Shown here: piece by piece, positions 49,501 to 57,454 of the stretch | How the letters are laid out: each line of letters begins with the position of its first letter | How positions within the stretch are numbered: position 1 is the first letter of the stretch | Origin: Costus lasius | Taxonomy: Eukaryota; Streptophyta; Magnoliopsida; Zingiberales; Costaceae | Assembly: GCA_027563935.2 (NCBI GenBank) | Contig: JANVAS020000222.1 | Location: forward strand, 1,674,001 to 1,738,000 | Direction of reading: 5' to 3' | DNA length: 64,000 bases | Notes under the pieces: generated by a model | Told to the model about the DNA's origin: nothing | The model's database searches: none | The model's input: only the letters and a program-made list of their open reading frames with translations | Translations under genes and position numbers: made by a program

Positions 49501-51464
49501 TGATCCTTATTTTCATCCCCCTTAGCTCCATGCCCTCTTTTAACGAGTGAATCACACATTGACACTTCACATGCGTCACATTAAATATCTGTGAAATTTA
49601 TGGAGGCCTGGTTTTTACCAGGCCATTATTCTGAGCTGACTATCTCCACTTTTGCTGCTTTATCAAACTGTGATGAAATCTTCACCTTACCTCTCGGTCT
49701 CTCTGTTAAGCTGAGAAATCTTCATAGTTATAATAGCTCGCTTGCGGAAATCAAGCATCAAGTTGATGTGAGAAAAAAAAAATTTGTCGGATTCAAATGA
49801 ATTTCTTCTTATTCCATGCAAAATTTGTCTGATGCAAATTTTTCCTCCCGACTAATTTATGATAGACATCTGATTTCTTGAACAAAATTGGATTTGTGTT
49901 CTGGATTTCGACCCAATTGATCTTGGATCAGATAAAATATGGAAAGTTATTGTCCTTTCTATGTTCTCTTGTGACCCTCTCTTCTTTATCTTGTACCAAT
50001 ATGCCAAAGCACGCCATGTGTTCAGTTGGTACCTTCTTGTGTACCATTGAAGTAAATGCACTCCATCTCTTTTAGGTTTGATGTGCGAACTGCTTTGGAG
50101 TGATCCACAACCCCAGAGGGGAAGAGGGCCTAGTAAACGAGGAGTTGGGCTGTCTTTTGGTGAAGATGTAACGAAGAGATTCTTGCAAGAAAACAACCTT
50201 GGTACTGCATCTAACATTCATTACTTAGAGTTTGATACTTTATGTGCTTAAATAGTTTCTTTTTTCAGATCTCGTAGTTCGGTCACATGAAGTTAAGGAT
50301 GAGGGGTATGAAATTGAACATGATGGAAAGCTGATTACTGTTTTTTCTGCTCCAAATTATTGTGATCAGGTAAGTGCAATATTAAAATCTCTGGTTTTGG
50401 CATGCATCTGAATGTAGCCGTCGTCTGAGTAGAAAATGATCAAGTGTTCCACTATGCTGTGGTGGTACTCTTAAATCAAATATTGTGGTTAAAAATTACA
50501 TGGAAATAATTGTATCTGTTCCTGAATGATCAGGATTTGGTTCATAGATAAATCCAGACAGAATATGGCAAAATTAATGATTTTCTTGGTATATATATGC
50601 ACCAAATAGCATATGGAAGAACATTATGACATCCATTGCTACAATGTAATGACATCTTCGAGAGTCAAACAATTCATCCATGCTCCCTAGTCTCATAAGT
50701 GATAAATATAATATGGCTAAAACCTTAGGCAAATTTTTCTTGATTTATTTTCAGAATTTGTGTTTATTAGACCCTATAATGTTTAGAACAAAATTGGTTG
50801 CTCTTTATTTGCCGATTGACATATCTCTTCTTTCATTGCATTGCTCAAACAGTTAGTCACTATGTGTTGCATTTTATGAACTAGTTTTATGTAGATTTTG
50901 ATTCATGTTTTCAACTGAGACTTAGAATAAAGTTTAAGATCAACATGAACCATTAGTTCTGTATGAAAGTGTGAAACTTTTGGATGAGATGTGAAGATGA
51001 CTTTCCAATTGTGATGCAGATGGGAAACAAGGGTGCATTTATACGTTTCACAGCGCCGGATCTGAAGCCTGATATTGTTTCCTTTTCAGCAGTGGTGTGT
51101 ATTAAATTTGAATGTCATTTTTATTACTAAATATCCTCAAGATACATGGTTTTTTTCTTACCTTGTACAAACATATGCCACAAGTTCAGGAAACCTAGAA
51201 TTAGTGTCAAAATATTGGCGTTGGAGGAATTGATGATCTAACAGAGAATTGTTAAAAAAAATCCATAACCTAGCAGAAAGTTCCTATGAAATTTCCGCCA
51301 GTTAATGATGCGCTTAACCAGAACTAGTTTCATCCATATTTGTCAAGTACTTGACCTGTTATTATTATGAGCTAAAATTAATTTGCCATGTTTGTACATT
51401 GCAGCCACATCCAGATGTGAAGCCTATGGCATACGCAAGCAACTTCCTCCGAATGTTCTCATAA
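22477..51464 (+). CDS. PP5: Serine/threonine protein phosphatase 5 (12 coding exons)
   Basis: Cytosolic/nuclear protein phosphatase that removes phosphate from Ser/Thr and acts with Hsp90 and, in plants, phytochrome signalling (family knowledge). Twelve exons join in frame to 1,461 nt, 486 residues. Residues about 14-115 form three TPR repeats, the Hsp90-binding module. A linker to about 165 leads to the PPP catalytic domain: GDVHG (229-233), GDFVDRG (258-264), RGNHE (289-293), HGG (340-342), RSHE (413-416). Metal ligands D230, H232, D259, N291, H340, H415, and H292, R263, R388, Y439 are all present at a constant offset of 12 from human PP5. All introns are GT-AG. The start is the first in-frame ATG and fits the family length. 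This is the short, soluble form; no exon for the membrane isoform was found. It looks functional despite three large insertions in its introns. Confidence 0.96.
22559..24367 (+). other. PP5 intron 1, part left of copia element 2
   Basis: AT-rich and without genes. It contains a 58-bp tandem duplication (23061-23176) and repeated short words such as GGATCTAAGAGGGTTAAC. Close to its right end, at 24368, an LTR-like TGTAATACTCC begins. Intron 1 in full is 22559-36776. Confidence 0.7.
23061..23176. repeat. 58-bp tandem duplication in intron 1
   Basis: Two head-to-tail copies starting AAGAGTTCGGAAACTACTA at 23061 and 23119, with one difference noticed (CAG versus GAG). It is a recent local duplication. 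Confidence 0.93.
24368..24472 (+). repeat. Gypsy-like LTR start, diverged copy A
   Basis: TGTAATACTCCAGTTTAGTC resembles TGTAATATCCCGGTTTAGTC at 33780. Later words (TTTTAATAAATT; after the copia insertion, GCTCACCAAGTTGATGT) also match. Copia element 2 is inserted in this copy, whose remainder continues at 33547. Confidence 0.55.
24468..24472. repeat. Target site duplication of copia element 2, left
   Basis: GCTAT, repeated exactly at 33542-33546. Confidence 0.95.
24473..26147 (-). repeat. 3' LTR of copia element 2
   Basis: TG...CA ends; same length as 31867-33541 and apparently identical to it. Encoded short frames are repeated in both LTRs and are not genes. Confidence 0.96.
26148..26158 (-). 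other. Polypurine tract of copia element 2
   Basis: Minus strand AAGTGGGAGAT abutting the 3' LTR, identical to elements 1 and 3. Confidence 0.9.
26168..30049 (-). pseudogene. Copia gag-pol of element 2, one stop codon
   Basis: Polyprotein for retrotransposition in cytoplasmic virus-like particles. The ATG at 30047-30049 opens 457 codons: gag, CCHC knuckle ([14 protein letters not shown], about residues 239-252), protease (DTACG, about 283) and the integrase zinc region (WHSRLGH, CKAC). A TAA at 28676-28678, where element 1 has AAA (Lys), interrupts it. The same frame then continues for 835 codons (26168-28675): integrase core with DRGGEY, RT with YVDD, RNase H, and a TAG end. No frameshift was seen. 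If translated straight through, everything after the integrase zinc region would be lost, so it is probably not autonomous; mobilisation in trans or a stop gained after insertion are both possible. Confidence 0.95.
30050..31850 (-). other. Untranslated leader of copia element 2
   Basis: About 1.8 kb without long frames. Two related palindromes, CCAACTGAGTTGG (30361-30373) and CCCACTGAGTGGG (30570-30582), are each followed by TACAACAC. A T-arm-like hairpin lies at 30923-30939. Element 1 lacks the second palindrome. Confidence 0.75.
31851..31864 (-). other. Primer binding site of copia element 2
   Basis: Minus strand TGGTATCAGAGCGC two bases inside the 5' LTR. TGGTATCAGAGC is the standard plant initiator-Met tRNA complement. 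Confidence 0.95.
31867..33541 (-). repeat. 5' LTR of copia element 2
   Basis: 1,675 bp, apparently identical to 24473-26147. As the upstream LTR it would start transcription on the minus strand, antisense to PP5, towards PP5 exon 1. Confidence 0.96.
33542..33546. repeat. Target site duplication of copia element 2, right
   Basis: GCTAT, identical to 24468-24472. Confidence 0.95.
33547..34700 (+). repeat. Gypsy-like relic in intron 1
   Basis: Continuation of copy A, then TTTGAGCTTGATGAGGACAT, which can be read as FELDED, a type of ending found in chromoviral polyproteins. A polypurine-like AAGAGAGGGAGAT (33767-33779) and an LTR-like start TGTAATATCCCGG (33780) follow. The rest is G-rich with repeated GGGGAGCTTG words and no gene. 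Assignment to a Del/Tekay-like element is tentative. Confidence 0.5.
34701..35092 (+). other. PP5 intron 1, unassigned stretch
   Basis: No gene, repeat or element end recognised. Confidence 0.4.
35093..35960 (+). repeat. Degenerate tandem array in intron 1
   Basis: Units share GGTTT(C/T)AAATA and a GACC/GTAC-containing block (35099, 35430, 35580), alternating with GGAGGAGGTA (C/T) blocks (35223, 35300, 35383, 35516, 35790). A perfect-looking AGAGGA hexamer run lies at 35157-35210. Near 35850-35960 a block GTGGAAGCTC(A/G)CAACA is duplicated. The small frames here are low-complexity. Confidence 0.6.
35961..36776 (+). other. PP5 intron 1, right end
   Basis: AT-rich intron sequence; the T-rich tract ending TTTTTTTCCAACAG is the acceptor for exon 2. 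Nothing else recognised. Confidence 0.6.
36777..36946 (+). CDS. PP5: PP5 exon 2
   Basis: 170 nt, codons 28-84: rest of TPR 1 ([12 protein letters not shown]), TPR 2 ([14 protein letters not shown]) and the start of TPR 3. Acceptor CAACAG/CG, donor AAG/GTGAGA. Confidence 0.95.
37023..37094 (+). CDS. PP5: PP5 exon 3
   Basis: 72 nt, codons 85-108: [15 protein letters not shown] of TPR 3. The preceding intron is only 76 bp. Donor CAG/GTACAT. Confidence 0.95.
37455..37605 (+). CDS. PP5: PP5 exon 4
   Basis: 151 nt, codons 109-159 (first base): C-terminal helix after the TPRs and the linker, ending SIDFHSI. Donor ATAG/GTTATT. In Arabidopsis the membrane isoform carries extra residues just after this point. 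Confidence 0.94.
37606..38692 (+). other. PP5 intron 4, part left of the hAT element
   Basis: AT-rich and without genes. Intron 4 in full is 37606-44268. I looked for a hydrophobic exon of the membrane isoform here and saw none. Confidence 0.6.
38693..38700. repeat. 8-bp target duplication of the hAT element, left
   Basis: TACCCCAT, exact repeat of 42012-42019. Eight bases is the hAT superfamily size. Confidence 0.92.
38701..42011 (-). mobile_element. hAT DNA transposon in PP5 intron 4
   Basis: 3,311 bp. The left end reads CAAGGTTATCAGGATC and the right end, reversed, CAAGCTTATCAACATC, so the first 11 bases of the inverted repeats match at 10. An exact 8-bp duplication flanks it. Repeated GAGTCAAC/GTTGACTC words lie inside the right end (41870-41995) and GGATCGGAT words inside the left end; such subterminal repeats are where hAT transposases bind. 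It carries a decayed transposase on the minus strand. Confidence 0.92.
39046..41433 (-). pseudogene. hAT transposase remnant
   Basis: Decayed gene for a cut-and-paste transposase. Reading on the minus strand: a BED-type zinc finger (CKFC...RFKHH) in 41206-41433; a DUF659-like part ([23 protein letters not shown]) in 40720-41050; a catalytic-core word [12 protein letters not shown] near 40560-40620; a middle part in 40012-40479 ([19 protein letters not shown]); and a dimerisation-type end ([18 protein letters not shown]) near 39400-39470. Frames change between these parts and stops interrupt them (for example TAA after GDQEV at 39223-39225). The core of the C-terminal hAT dimerisation domain seems to be missing or split by old introns. 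It is not expected to be active. Confidence 0.88.
42012..42019. repeat. 8-bp target duplication of the hAT element, right
   Basis: TACCCCAT, identical to 38693-38700. Confidence 0.92.
42020..44268 (+). other. PP5 intron 4, part right of the hAT element
   Basis: Mostly AT-rich. A minus-strand frame at 42184-42390 (67 residues, charged, with [14 protein letters not shown] and [11 protein letters not shown]) has ordinary composition but matches no family I know; it could be a fragment of a captured or decayed gene. The last bases TTTTTTAATTATCAG are the acceptor for exon 5. Confidence 0.5.
44269..44377 (+). CDS. PP5: PP5 exon 5
   Basis: 109 nt, codons 159-195 (first two bases): [14 protein letters not shown] and the helix before the catalytic core. 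Acceptor ATCAG/AGG, donor AAGAG/GTGCTT. Confidence 0.95.
44460..44577 (+). CDS. PP5: PP5 exon 6
   Basis: 118 nt, codons 195-234, ending at CGDVHGQ, the first metal-binding motif (D230, H232). Donor CCAG/GTAACT, phase 0. Confidence 0.95.
44578..45391 (+). other. PP5 intron 6, part left of the solo LTR
   Basis: AT-rich intron sequence, nothing recognised. Intron 6 in full is 44578-47712. Confidence 0.6.
45392..45396. repeat. Target site duplication of intron 6 solo LTR, left
   Basis: TCTAG, repeated exactly at 46996-47000. Confidence 0.9.
45397..46995 (+). mobile_element. Solo LTR in PP5 intron 6
   Basis: 1,599 bp starting TGTTAGGCCTCC and ending GGGCTGTGACA, with an exact 5-bp duplication. 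It is strikingly GC- and CT-rich compared with the intron and gives many overlapping frames on both strands, none with protein-family features. The TGTTA...TGACA ends suggest a gypsy LTR. Orientation is deduced from the end sequences and is less certain than the boundaries. Confidence 0.88.
46996..47000. repeat. Target site duplication of intron 6 solo LTR, right
   Basis: TCTAG, identical to 45392-45396. Confidence 0.9.
47001..47712 (+). other. PP5 intron 6, right part
   Basis: T-rich intron sequence, acceptor TTTGGAAATTGCAG. Nothing else recognised. Confidence 0.6.
47713..47860 (+). CDS. PP5: PP5 exon 7
   Basis: 148 nt, codons 235-284 (first base): [12 protein letters not shown] and [10 protein letters not shown] with D259 and R263. 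Donor ACAG/GTTAAC. Confidence 0.95.
48067..48315 (+). CDS. PP5: PP5 exon 8
   Basis: 249 nt, codons 284-367: [18 protein letters not shown] (N291, H292), [14 protein letters not shown] (H340) and the [10 protein letters not shown] end. Acceptor TTTTCAG/CT, donor GAAG/GTACTT. Confidence 0.95.
48316..50075 (+). other. PP5 intron 8
   Basis: 1.76 kb, AT-rich, no element ends or genes recognised. Acceptor CCATCTCTTTTAG. Confidence 0.6.
50076..50201 (+). CDS. PP5: PP5 exon 9
   Basis: 126 nt, codons 367-409 (first base): [11 protein letters not shown] and [12 protein letters not shown] with R388. Donor CTTG/GTACTG. Confidence 0.95.
50269..50369 (+). CDS. PP5: PP5 exon 10
   Basis: 101 nt, codons 409-442: [11 protein letters not shown] (H415) and [10 protein letters not shown] (Y439). 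The preceding intron is 67 bp. Donor CAG/GTAAGT is consensus. Confidence 0.95.
51020..51094 (+). CDS. PP5: PP5 exon 11
   Basis: 75 nt, codons 443-467: [10 protein letters not shown] to VSFSAV. Acceptor GATGCAG, donor GTG/GTGTGT. Confidence 0.95.
51405..51464 (+). CDS. PP5: PP5 exon 12
   Basis: 60 nt: [19 protein letters not shown] and TAA at 51462-51464. The C-terminal helix and MFS end are typical of plant PP5. Confidence 0.95.
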   Translation, partial: PHPDVKPMAYASNFLRMFS

Positions 51465-52090
51465 TCCACAAGCTAAAGAAGTACTCTAATGTTAATTTGT
51501 TAGCTTTTTCTTGTTCTATTACTTGCACATGACAGCTGCTGTAGTTTGAGGCCTGCTGCAGAATCTTGCATCGGGGTGCAGCTGATAGTCTAAAGATAGG
51601 ATTGTCATGTTGTTTCTGTACTATCTATTATAGGAAGAGTTTTTGTTTTGTATCTTTTTAGGGACCTTAGGTTGAACAGGTGAACATTCATTGATTGCCG
51701 CACTTAACTGTACACAATTGTTCATTAGGTGAAATCAGCGTTACGGATATTGAATTTACAGACCACTCTTCACTCTAGGCTTTTGGGTGGTTTGAGAAGG
51801 TGCTAAATTGTTCAGATAGTATCTGAAACATTGAGGTGCTGGACTTGCTGCAATCATTATAATAACGCTAATGCAGTATCTGAAGTTATCTCGCTTTTTT
51901 GTCAAACGCATGCTGTTGTAGAATTTTCTAATCTTCTGAATGCCAAGACCCGCTGGTGTGCCCTAGATATGCCATGGGTCATATTTTCAGTGTTTATTAT
52001 TCATGCAGCTCATCTGTTGTTGCGGAATACAATTGTGTATAATACTATCTTCTAAATTTAAAGGCGACATCTTTTTGTTACGTATCAAAA
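51465..52090 (+). other. PP5 3' UTR and downstream
   Basis: T-rich sequence after the stop. No canonical AATAAA stands out, as is common in plants, so the transcript end is not placed. A short frame at 51831-52055 has no family features. Confidence 0.4.
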
Positions 52091-53947
52091 GTATTGTGAA
52101 TAGTTTAAGTTCACTTTAACAAGCGTGCAAAAGAGTTATGAAATCGTGGAGGGATTTTAGAAAAAATACAATTTTGGAATTCATTATACTCATTGATGAG
52201 ACATTTGTAACGGATTGAAAGATCAGCGAACCAAGTCAATCAGTTCTAGTGGATTTAGAAATGAAATACTAAATTAAGCGTGAAATTTTTTAGTTCGAGC
52301 TCAAATTTTCAAGTTGAAAAAGACTTCGAGAACATTTAAACCCATAATTTTGAGGAATTGAGATATAAAATCTACATTTAGGGTGTGATTCGTTCCAAAC
52401 AAAAGGTGTATACTTGTTTTAGTTTGAAATTGGTTTTATTTGCTTTGGTTTAATTTTCTTTAAGAAAACTAAGTCAAGGTTAGAAGTGGCCAATGGTAGT
52501 GTTAGTTTGGCTTCAGATTGCCCGCACTTCGGCTTGGTTTATCATTACACATGGCCTAACTTTGACCTGCATAGATTATATGTTCAAATTTTCGTAGATA
52601 TTAATATTTTTGTTTTAAAAATATTCATATATGTTTACACGTGTTAGTACGTAGATGCTTTCTAATGAAATATCTACATAAGTTTTTCATTGCCCCCGAG
52701 GGTTGGAGGCGGCTAGGTTAACCGAAGGATAGTCATCGGTTCAAGTACGCATATTCATATAATACTTATATGTGTATTTAATTACAAAAGGATAACAAAT
52801 TAATTAATAAATAAAATAAAATATGTTAAAAAAATAATAAACAAATAAAATAAAAAGTCACTGATAAAAATTGCCAACGTGACACTCTAAAAATAGAAGG
52901 AAATATATAATAAATAAAATGCGAAACATTGATATGGCCTCACAATTAAATTAGGAATATAATAAAATATGTAAAGATGTGATGGGACAGAATAAAAAAT
53001 AATAAAAATATATAAAATGGCAAAGAATGTGAACCTAATTGTGCCAAGAGCTACTCCTAGTTCGCCAACTACTACTCGCCGGCCCACCAGCTCATTAGCT
53101 AAATAGCCAACCAACACCTTTGAGTAGGATGAGATGCCTTAATCCTAAATCATTTTCCATTTTTGTCCCACACTGCTCGTGCTCATGTCAAGCTATTAAC
53201 TCATAGCTGGTGATTTAGTCACAAAGTCATTATTGTCTGCGCATCGCTTTGCACTCCTACTCACATCAACCCATCACTCCAATCACCATCTTGTTGAGTC
53301 ACTATCTATGACCCTCTCTTGTTGTTTATCTCTACTAATCATCGGCTTGTCGTCAAACTTCAAAGCCCACCAGTTTGGCTCCATCAACATTCAATGCTAA
53401 TCCTAATTTTTTTTCCTCTTATATATACTGTTGCTATTCAGTTTACACTTATTGCCGACTCATTGACTCGCATCAAACTTCAAAGCTAACCAGTATTCAT
53501 TAGTGCTAATTAGTGATAGTGTTAATTAGTGTCGATCACGTACCAAAAGATTGAGTTATCACTAGTTACATAATATTATAATAAAAAAGGCAATCCTTTG
53601 ATCTAGCGGCTAGGCTCCTAATCATAATCATCAATCGCATCAAAGGCTTTGGGCCTAGTAGAGCTTAGAAAAGAGAAGGCCTTGTTAATGCAATGCCTCA
53701 ATTGCGAGACCTATCATCTGCTGCAGGCGCCTACCCTATTGCTTCTTATAAATAAGCAGGCAAGGGGCTAGGGAGTAGACACAGACAATTTTTGTTCTGA
53801 CAAACCTTGGTCTCTTTCTCCTCTTCATGTCGTCGCCGCCCACCTCCTTCTTCCTCTTGTTGGTGCATTTTCTAAGCAAGATAAGATAGTTCCTAAGGCT
53901 TTATCCCTTCTCCCGAGGCTGAAAAATGGCAACATAAAAAGGGTTGC
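52091..53947. other. Intergenic stretch downstream of PP5
   Basis: AT-rich with poly-A/T runs; no gene. A TATA-like CTTATAAATAAG lies at about 53745-53756, followed by CT-rich sequence, which may be a promoter of a degraded element. A frame through 53850-54016 ends with RRSKRSRKPPDRYGAS and a stop; such basic tails occur in retroelement polyproteins. Confidence 0.4.
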
Positions 53948-55332
53948 TGATGTAGGAGCACCCATCAGAAGATCCAAGAGAAGCAGGAAGCCCCCAGACA
54001 GATACGGAGCCTCTAAATGATCCGCAAGCCATGATGTTGTTTTGTAAGTCTATCTTGATTCATGTTTTGCAAGACAGCACTTTTGTAGCACCACAGGTGC
54101 CTAGGGGTAGTTTAGGAAGGGTAGCCTAGGCATTTTGTTTTCAGTATTTACTTTTGTAGTGGATGTAGTAGGTTGCATTAGTTAGGATTGAGTGTGTACT
54201 TGTACGAAGCACCTTCCTCCCTCCACTAGCCCACTTGAAGCAACCCACATGGGGACCTACAACCTACCCAAGTGACTAGCCCAAGGCCCACACCCTTGCT
54301 GCCCAGCTTCAACACAAATCAACAGCAATAGGCGGGTCCAAATGGTCAACATTTTAGTCAACATTCCAGCCAATATGTCAGCCAACATTTCAGCCAAACT
54401 GGTCAATAATTTAGCCAACATTTCAGTCAACATTGCAGCCCACATGTCAGCCAACATTCAGCCAAAGACAAATGCCAAAGGCTCACTATGCGACAAGGAT
54501 TATTAGGAGGCAAGGGACCTGCTTAGGAAGGATGACAAGCAAGCTAGTGTGCTTGTCTAAACAAGGAAAGTCCAGCTTTACACACGCAAGAGGAACTCTA
54601 GCCCAAGGCAGCATTCATCAAGGACAATTGTTTACCTTAAAGAAGCAAGCCTGCACATGCTACAACCGCTTACATCAACCAATTTTGAACACAACTGCAG
54701 CCAAGTGGGAAGTGAACGTTGGAGGGGGAAGGTTAAAAGACTTTGTACATTGGGTGGGAGGACATCTTATCTTTCATGCAAAAAAAAACAAAGTTGACAA
54801 TCCTGCTGTGTGTTGTGACCGAGAGCCCAGCTCTCTTCCTCTCCCTCTCCCGCTTCTTCCTGCCGAGACTTCATCTTCTCCTTCCTTCCACCTCCCAAGT
54901 GTGCAACCTTTGGAAGTGCGTGAGGATTGAAGAAGCAAGGCTGAAGCCTCTTGAAGCCCACGGCTAGGAGCTGAAGACCTGATCAAGAACATTCTTAAGG
55001 ACCTTTGTACTAGTTTAGGGTGCTTGGAGTTTGTATACAGTCCAACACCTCTTGCTCCCTTTGGTCTGATTGTAGATCATTTAACAACCCTATTCTAAGC
55101 TTCAACGCCAAGATTCGGGAGCTGGGGGAGTCAGAGAAAGGGGTTTAGGCCCCCTTCCCTAAAGGGGGCCATCCGGTAAACTCTAACCAAGTAGTTTAAT
55201 ATCTTTAGGGTGCATGCCGCATGCTAGATATTCTTCCTTTTCTTTCCCTGATCAAACCATTGCGCATGCTTATTCTTGTCATAGTTCAGAGCTCATTACC
55301 TTAGGAAGTTCTTTGGGTCTAAGCCTACTTTA
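53948..55332 (+). repeat. Possible 5' LTR of the gypsy element
   Basis: Ends one base before a primer binding site, so at least its right part must be LTR. The left end is uncertain: I chose TGATGTAG at 53948 because CTACTTTA at the right end resembles its inverted form with two changes. The TATA-like box at 53745 would lie outside this interval, which argues that the true start could be further left. Confidence 0.35.
54346..54466 (+). repeat. 12-bp minisatellite
   Basis: About ten imperfect units of the type (T/C)CAACATTTCAG in tandem, with one longer unit (CCAAACTGGTCAATAATTTAG). It gives a leucine/alanine-rich frame on the other strand that is not a gene. Confidence 0.85.
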
Positions 55333-55333
55333 G

Positions 55334-55351
55334 TGGTATCAAAGCCTAGCC
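55334..55351 (+). other. Primer binding site of the gypsy element
   Basis: TGGTATCAAAGCCTAGCC, similar to the initiator-Met tRNA complement (A for G at position 9, as in copia element 1). It sits 1.2 kb upstream of gag. Confidence 0.75.
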
Positions 55352-56552
55352 TAAGGTGCTCCTTCGAATTGCACAAGTTTTTTTGAAGTTGTATGTCTTC
55401 TGGTCCTTGCTGTCTCGCTGTTCTGGAAACTTTGTGGAATTTCTGAACTCTGGATTTACGTGTTTCTTGCTCCTCGCTGAGTTTGGATCCATTCTAGTTG
55501 TCAAACAATTTTTTTTTTTAAAAAAAGGATTCTGACTTCACTGTGCTGAATTTTCTTGAACCTTGTTTGCTAAGTTTCTGCTTGAAGTTTTCTGAATTGA
55601 GGAGGCCATTGGGTTATTTAAATCAATAGATAGCAACCAGGCCTCCAACTGCGTCATTCTAGGTCACTGTAAGTCCATTGCTGTCGACTGAAAAACTTGG
55701 ATAAAGCTGAAATTTCTGTTGCTGTTGCGTACCATCTCTTGGGATTCTGTCTGAAAATTTTTGCACCAAGAAGGTCTTGAGCTATCTAACTCATAGATAG
55801 TATCCAGGTCTTCTAGTGATATCAGTTTTGAGCACAGCAAACTAAGTGTTGTGGTTGTAACTTGAATCAACTAAAAGCCGGGAATCAAGTACCGTAGATC
55901 TGAATTTCTGCGAGAGTTTGCTGGATTTGCGCGTTGTATTGTCATTTGGAATTGCTGAACCAAGAGAATCTCAAACTACCTCATTGAGTGGTAGGGTTTG
56001 GGCGCTGTAGCTGTCCAAGTCTTGGTCACAACAAAACTGTAGTTGCTGGCCGAAGCTTGGTTAACAGAAAACTGGATTTTGGGTTACTGTTCCTTACCGT
56101 TTGGCTGTTTGGACTGCGTTTGTGTGGTGGTAAGGAGGTTTGGGGCTGACTAACTCATAGGAAGTCCTCAGGCCTCTTCATCCGGTCCACCTCTTCAAGA
56201 GGCTGTAGCAAACCCTGTGCTGTGGTCTCTTGAAGTATCGGCGCCACGCTGGAAATTTTCAGCTATTACTGTGTTGTATTAAGTTTGTGGTTCAAGTGCG
56301 ATTGAATTTCTGGTGGTGTGCAAGTCTGCCAACTTCATTTATATCCTTAGTATCTCCACATTAAGTTCCTGATCAGCCTGAGGGTAACCCCATTGAAAGG
56401 TTATTGATCAGCTTCTTACGTGCCAGTTGACTTGCTGAAATTTTCTTGCTATTACTATAGCACATCCGGCACTTTTCTGCTGAGGGACATTGGAGATCTC
56501 TGCCTTATAGATCAACCCCAATCCCCCCATCAACAGAAGTAATTTTCTTGAG
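55352..56552 (+). other. Leader of the gypsy element
   Basis: No long frame. Several loosely similar sentences (GAATTTCTG, GACTAACTCATAG, CCTCAGG or TCCAGG) repeat at roughly 150-bp spacing between 55420 and 56330, suggesting old tandem duplication of the leader. Confidence 0.5.
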
Positions 56553-57454
56553 ATGGTGAACACCCGGAGTTGGGCTGGTAATGATGCTACTGAAGGAGGT
56601 AATTCCTCCCATAATGAAATAATTAAAATGCTAAGTGACTTAACACAACGTCTGGCTAGGGTAGAAGCAAACCAACGAAACACTAGTCAAGGACCCCCAC
56701 ATCATACGTTGATCACGAACACACTCAACACCAATCTCCTAGGGCAACCCAAGAGAATTCTTGGGGAGAGGGACCTAGTTGTACTGAACCTAGACACGGT
56801 AGAGCGGACCCCAAGCATGATTACCACCCACATAACTCTAGGGCTGAACCCAGGCATGTTTATCATCAACATAATCCTAGAGTCCCCAGCCATACTGAAC
56901 TAGAGGAACCTTATAGGTGTTGCGAGGATGATGATATCTTCAAAACTTTGAGGATGACTCCCCCAATGTTTGACGGAAATACCGATATGCAAGGCTACCA
57001 GGAATGGGAGGCCCTTGTAGAACAATACTTTGAGTGTCAATCCATATCGGATAGGAACAAAGTCAAGTATGCCCGTTTCCTACTACGAGGGACTGCCCTC
57101 ATGTACTGGACTGGGTTAGAAAAGCAGATAGAGCGGAGAGGTCTGGCCCCTATAACAAGCTGGGAGACCATGAAAAATAGACTTGATGAAAAGTATGTGT
57201 CCCCTCACTATAGACAACGAACCTATGACCAGTTGACTAGGTTAACTCAAGGGACTGACACGGTAATGGAATACACCAACAAATTTGATAACCTCCTAAT
57301 TAGGTGTGGTATAGAAGAAGAACCATGGGTCACCACTAATAGGTATAAGGTTGGGCTTAGACCTAAGATTAGGAGGGCCTTAGTGTACCGACCCACCGAT
57401 AGCATACAGGAGGTATCCCAGCTCGCTAGTGAGATCGAGTATGAGTTTAGGTAG
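56553..57454 (+). pseudogene. Gypsy gag, broken
   Basis: Opens with ATG and MVNTRSWAGNDATEGG, with a coiled-coil-like KMLSDLTQRLARVEAN; this frame is lost by about 56700. From 56948 a second frame carries the retrotransposon gag domain (PPMFDGNTDMQGYQEWE, FLLRGTALMYW, LTRLTQGTDTVMEYTNKF). It ends at a TAG at 57452-57454 in a frame that stays open beyond, so the stop is a point mutation (probably CAG before). Gag would form the particle that packages element RNA. Confidence 0.85.

Noticed and set aside
52680..52745. SINE-like block with GGTTCAAGTACG
   Set aside because: The B-box match is imperfect, no A-box is seen at the right distance, and there is no poly-A or duplication to define ends.
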